This document shows, in pieces, positions 8,201 to 9,351 of a DNA stretch of 9,351 nucleotides. Below the pieces are notes generated by a model. The model made no database searches, had not been told where the DNA came from, and was given only the letters and a program-made list of their open reading frames with translations. This stretch comes from Candidatus Izemoplasma sp. (GTDB lineage Bacteria > Bacillota_I > Bacilli_A > Izemoplasmatales > Izemoplasmataceae). Location: the NCBI GenBank assembly GCA_007117555.1, contig SKGI01000060.1, positions 1 through 9,351 on the forward strand, given 5' to 3'. Each line of letters begins with the position of its first letter. Within the stretch, counting starts at the first letter, position 1. Position numbers and translations under genes: made by a program.

Positions 8201-8936
8201 TTAGTTGCATCGCTTCATCCTCGTATGTAATACCATCGATGACTACGTGTGAAAAGACATAGCCTTCAAAACTACGAATCGGTGAAACGGTGTCGCCATA
8301 CGCTAGATTACTCAATGTGAACGGCACCTCTGCGGCATCCATAAGTTGATCATCTAAAATTAGTTCACCGGTGTCAAAATCTTCACGCAAAAATACGTGA
8401 TGGCCTTGAACACTATAAGCTTGTTCAATCCAACGGGCATACACTGTTGTATCGCGCGGGGGCATTGTTGTAAACTCAAACGGTTCACTGAAATCGGCAT
8501 CTTGATACCAACCACCAAAATCAAATCCCGCACGTATAGGCATATCGACTGAATCGATTGTACTGCCAAATGGCGCAGTGATGGATGCCATCTCTGTGCC
8601 ACCATACGTTTCGAATGTCAAGGTATAGCTATTTAGACTCCAACGCGCATAGACCGTACGGTTTCGCATCAGTGGTGCGCTATAATCAAACGGCTCTGTT
8701 AAACCCGTATCGACAAACCACCCTTCAAAGGTATGACCGGTCCGTACAGGTTCAGGCAATACATCGAAAACATGGCCTTGTTCAACGCTGATGGCGTCCA
8801 TACGTTCCCCGCCATTAGTCACAAAGCTCAGATTCACTTGTTGTTTTGTACAGCCAAGCAAGACAAATGTTAACACCAACATTGCTAACAGTGCCGTGCG
8901 GATGCGTGTTAAAGCAAAACGTTTTTGATTGTGCAT
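5220..8936 (-). CDS. Large surface lipoprotein with InlB B-repeats and parallel beta-helix
   Basis: A 1238-residue exported protein whose function I do not recognise. ATG 8936 follows AGGAGG (8944-8949) with a 7-nt gap. Residues 1-29 are a lipoprotein signal ending LLGC (C29). Two classic Listeria-Bacteroides (InlB B) repeats lie at about 34-99 and 103-169, each with GxxFxGW and ending TVYARW; a third (about 341-413) carries GYRFLGWF and ends LYAQW. Between them (about 172-337) are beta-rich segments spaced like MucBP-type stalk modules. Residues about 415-760 look like Ig-like beta domains. About 765-1020 is a right-handed parallel beta-helix: short N-rich strands such as FEINNLTLLGN, FNNLRVGYM, VTLHDVRVYE-like turns and IGQSGGAAIHM. 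The tail (1025-1238) mixes helical and beta stretches. No LPXTG, transmembrane anchor or known catalytic motif was seen. Adhesion, or binding/cleavage of a polysaccharide, are possible roles; neither is shown. Confidence 0.88.
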   Translation of the reverse strand: MHNQKRFALTRIRTALLAMLVLTFVLLGCTKQQVNLSFVTNGGERMDAISVEQGHVFDVLPEPVRTGHTFEGWFVDTGLTEPFDYSAPLMRNRTVYARWSLNSYTLTFETYGGTEMASITAPFGSTIDSVDMPIRAGFDFGGWYQDADFSEPFEFTTMPPRDTTVYARWIEQAYSVQGHHVFLREDFDTGELILDDQLMDAAEVPFTLSNLAYGDTVSPIRSFEGYVFSHVVIDGITYEDEAMQLTLSDDVEDVRVYYVRISFTIRFIQNKTVAGFIPTDTDDGIEEHHFQVHFDNDFTEDLPEIVITDSAFNGQWERTGISRVRENLDIRAVYYLSGQKTVTFISEEAMRLFAVDDGSSDYILTEASPVWTLSRPGYRFLGWFTSPEGGEPLSIDAMRFSQFDSSVTLYAQWAFLPPIAKASQLTVEQGYGDEGDTEITFHISGLGSLETLPTVIEFRLNGIFFEVPIEQFVIEGDSVALTVSPESVYFDAFRMMRSPGIHHLAIRALGDDINHYDAPWSDTLHIAVDADIEGDVTDVTTHDYFIVEDFELEGQTLRRYVFYANMTYNFSSRYEFEIISGHGSIIAANNVLTTTGEVGSFRFSMRVDEGEPVIYDGRVVANINQFTAGTHYQTFLAGVSEESDYLSEEATLYQVGAQNGFHVDLRIIDNAGERIALEQTMLVYDFYLNDNTEPLSVTEQALYIETLEPHRFRFTEAAVNQQFTLVVQPRYQALMMQVEPVIFEFTVNEGYNVFTNDMLRELFGNLEVSTLNIHRNITAELDANQMNPDGSPINVRGVPATGEINGNVYGRASDQTSGDHVVIHGNYMIIDGSDLPFSNATSGSGILGYSAAFEVINVQIAMFYYDVSDSMTPGVNDNHFEINNLTLLGNTTTPAVNYGLSAEEIANQEQLMSRNSGGYNGLMVRGGSSTFNNLRVGYMLIPFFNTAHGAQDVEQTMPVMMTLHDVRVYESWANSIYIHGATGVAIYRSEIGQSGGAAIHMVDNKEGDGLDNPTLILDEKTVIDNWISGEEAWFKAYAMSVVALQLKSQIQNQLAPVHKSIIQERANPVTGLPTEKINFILLTEPSRGAVDDDLYPTTGSEYVLQLFDGVGERVIHRPFDFLSAAEDLRVVSNQFAAAIGPYSDTLVYNGTVAALQAQGLSANEAKNMVNLAALYGVDVADMFTIYGTAQQTGMTLPQAVDAVMGEGHPRPRYLEVLSTIPIFQHGFSTVIIEVFDQE

Positions 8937-8943
8937 ACTAAAA

Positions 8944-8949
8944 CCTCCT
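8944..8949 (-). promoter_or_regulatory. Consensus ribosome binding site of the large lipoprotein
   Basis: AGGAGG on the minus strand, a perfect anti-Shine-Dalgarno match, 7 nt before ATG 8936. It fixes the start at the residue that begins the basic n-region of the signal peptide and points to strong translation. Confidence 0.88.
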
Positions 8950-8996
8950 AAAATTTGGTGTTGTGTATCGATGGATTTTTGTACAAATTCAACGCT

Positions 8997-9351
8997 TTAA
9001 TCAAGATCTGGTACATCGACATGACCCGATGGCTTAAACCACAAAGTCAAGGCGACACTATTTTCAGTCCGTACATCACGAAGTGTGATGGTCACCATCG
9101 GTTCGCGACTCGGATCATTGAAAAAAACATACACGGTCTGCTCAACGGGATCAATTTGCACATTGACCGCTGAAGACGGGCTCGCAGAGACGCGAATATC
9201 TGCCCCTGCTTGAATGGGATCAAGCGTATAGTGAATCGTATAAAGATTGTTGTTGATGTCAACGACACCCCGTACATCTTTAAACAGATCACCCGCACTG
9301 TTCACATCGTCATAATCATCAATTAAGATCGCGCGGACCGGTTCACGGCTA
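8997..9351 (-). CDS. C-terminal part of a beta-rich, repeat-containing protein (truncated by window edge)
   Basis: The last 117 residues of a protein whose start lies beyond the right edge; the frame is open to the edge, so the GTG at 9305 need not be its start. I do not recognise the family. The composition (alternating hydrophobic strands, many V, T, S and D, no cysteine) suits extracellular Ig-like or cadherin-like modules. A short motif recurs: SREPVRAILIDD at the very edge and SREPMVTITLRD 80 residues later, each followed a few residues on by N-S, which suggests tandem modules of about 80 residues. There is no C-terminal sorting signal or membrane helix. The protein ends 60 nt before the large lipoprotein gene on the same strand with no terminator between, so the two are probably one transcription unit. 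Confidence 0.7.
   Translation of the reverse strand, partial: SREPVRAILIDDYDDVNSAGDLFKDVRGVVDINNNLYTIHYTLDPIQAGADIRVSASPSSAVNVQIDPVEQTVYVFFNDPSREPMVTITLRDVRTENSVALTLWFKPSGHVDVPDLD

Noticed and set aside
8937..8996. A possible promoter (TTGAAT, 17 nt, GATACA) between the truncated gene and the large lipoprotein
   Set aside because: The -10 matches consensus at only three of six positions. With a 60-nt gap and no terminator, co-transcription is simpler.

Overview
The window reads as a chromosomal segment of a low-to-moderate-GC, monoderm bacterium, most likely a relative of the Mollicutes/Izemoplasma-Acholeplasma-Haloplasma group or another Bacillota. This placement is an inference. It rests on strong Gram-positive-type AGGAGG ribosome binding sites, lipobox-anchored surface proteins without sortase signals, Listeria-Bacteroides (InlB B) repeats, an extracellular endonuclease I, a CCA-encoded tRNA cluster and TTGATT/TATAAT-type promoters. 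Tryptophan is read from TGG throughout and all five visible stop codons are TAA, so the standard code fits and there is no sign of TGA recoding.

Layout. The plus strand carries the 3' part of an M29 metallo-aminopeptidase (1-796). About 80 bases later comes a complete lipoprotein (876-2900) whose C-terminal third is a secreted endonuclease I. That gene ends at a strong intrinsic terminator (2906-2947). Everything to the right is on the minus strand. Read in transcription order from the right edge it holds: the 3' end of a repeat-containing surface-type protein (8997-9351); a 1238-residue lipoprotein with InlB B-repeats and a parallel beta-helix (5220-8936), ending at an 11-bp-stem hairpin; an ABC-F ATPase (3560-5104) with its own extended -10 promoter; and a tRNA-Gly/tRNA-Leu/tRNA-Ala cluster (3382 down to 3026) with a well-formed promoter and a terminator at 2970-2990.

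How it may work together. The ABC-F protein and tRNAs are translation housekeeping. The surface part consists of two lipoproteins that share a design (lipid anchor, then repeat or Ig-like stalk, then functional module), one ending in a DNA-degrading enzyme and the other in a beta-helix of unknown ligand, plus a third extracellular-looking protein cut by the right edge. The nuclease could feed on environmental DNA. The beta-helix protein and its cut neighbour are probably co-transcribed (60-nt gap, no terminator seen) and have no function I can name. No CRISPR array, insertion sequence, prophage gene or defence cassette was seen.
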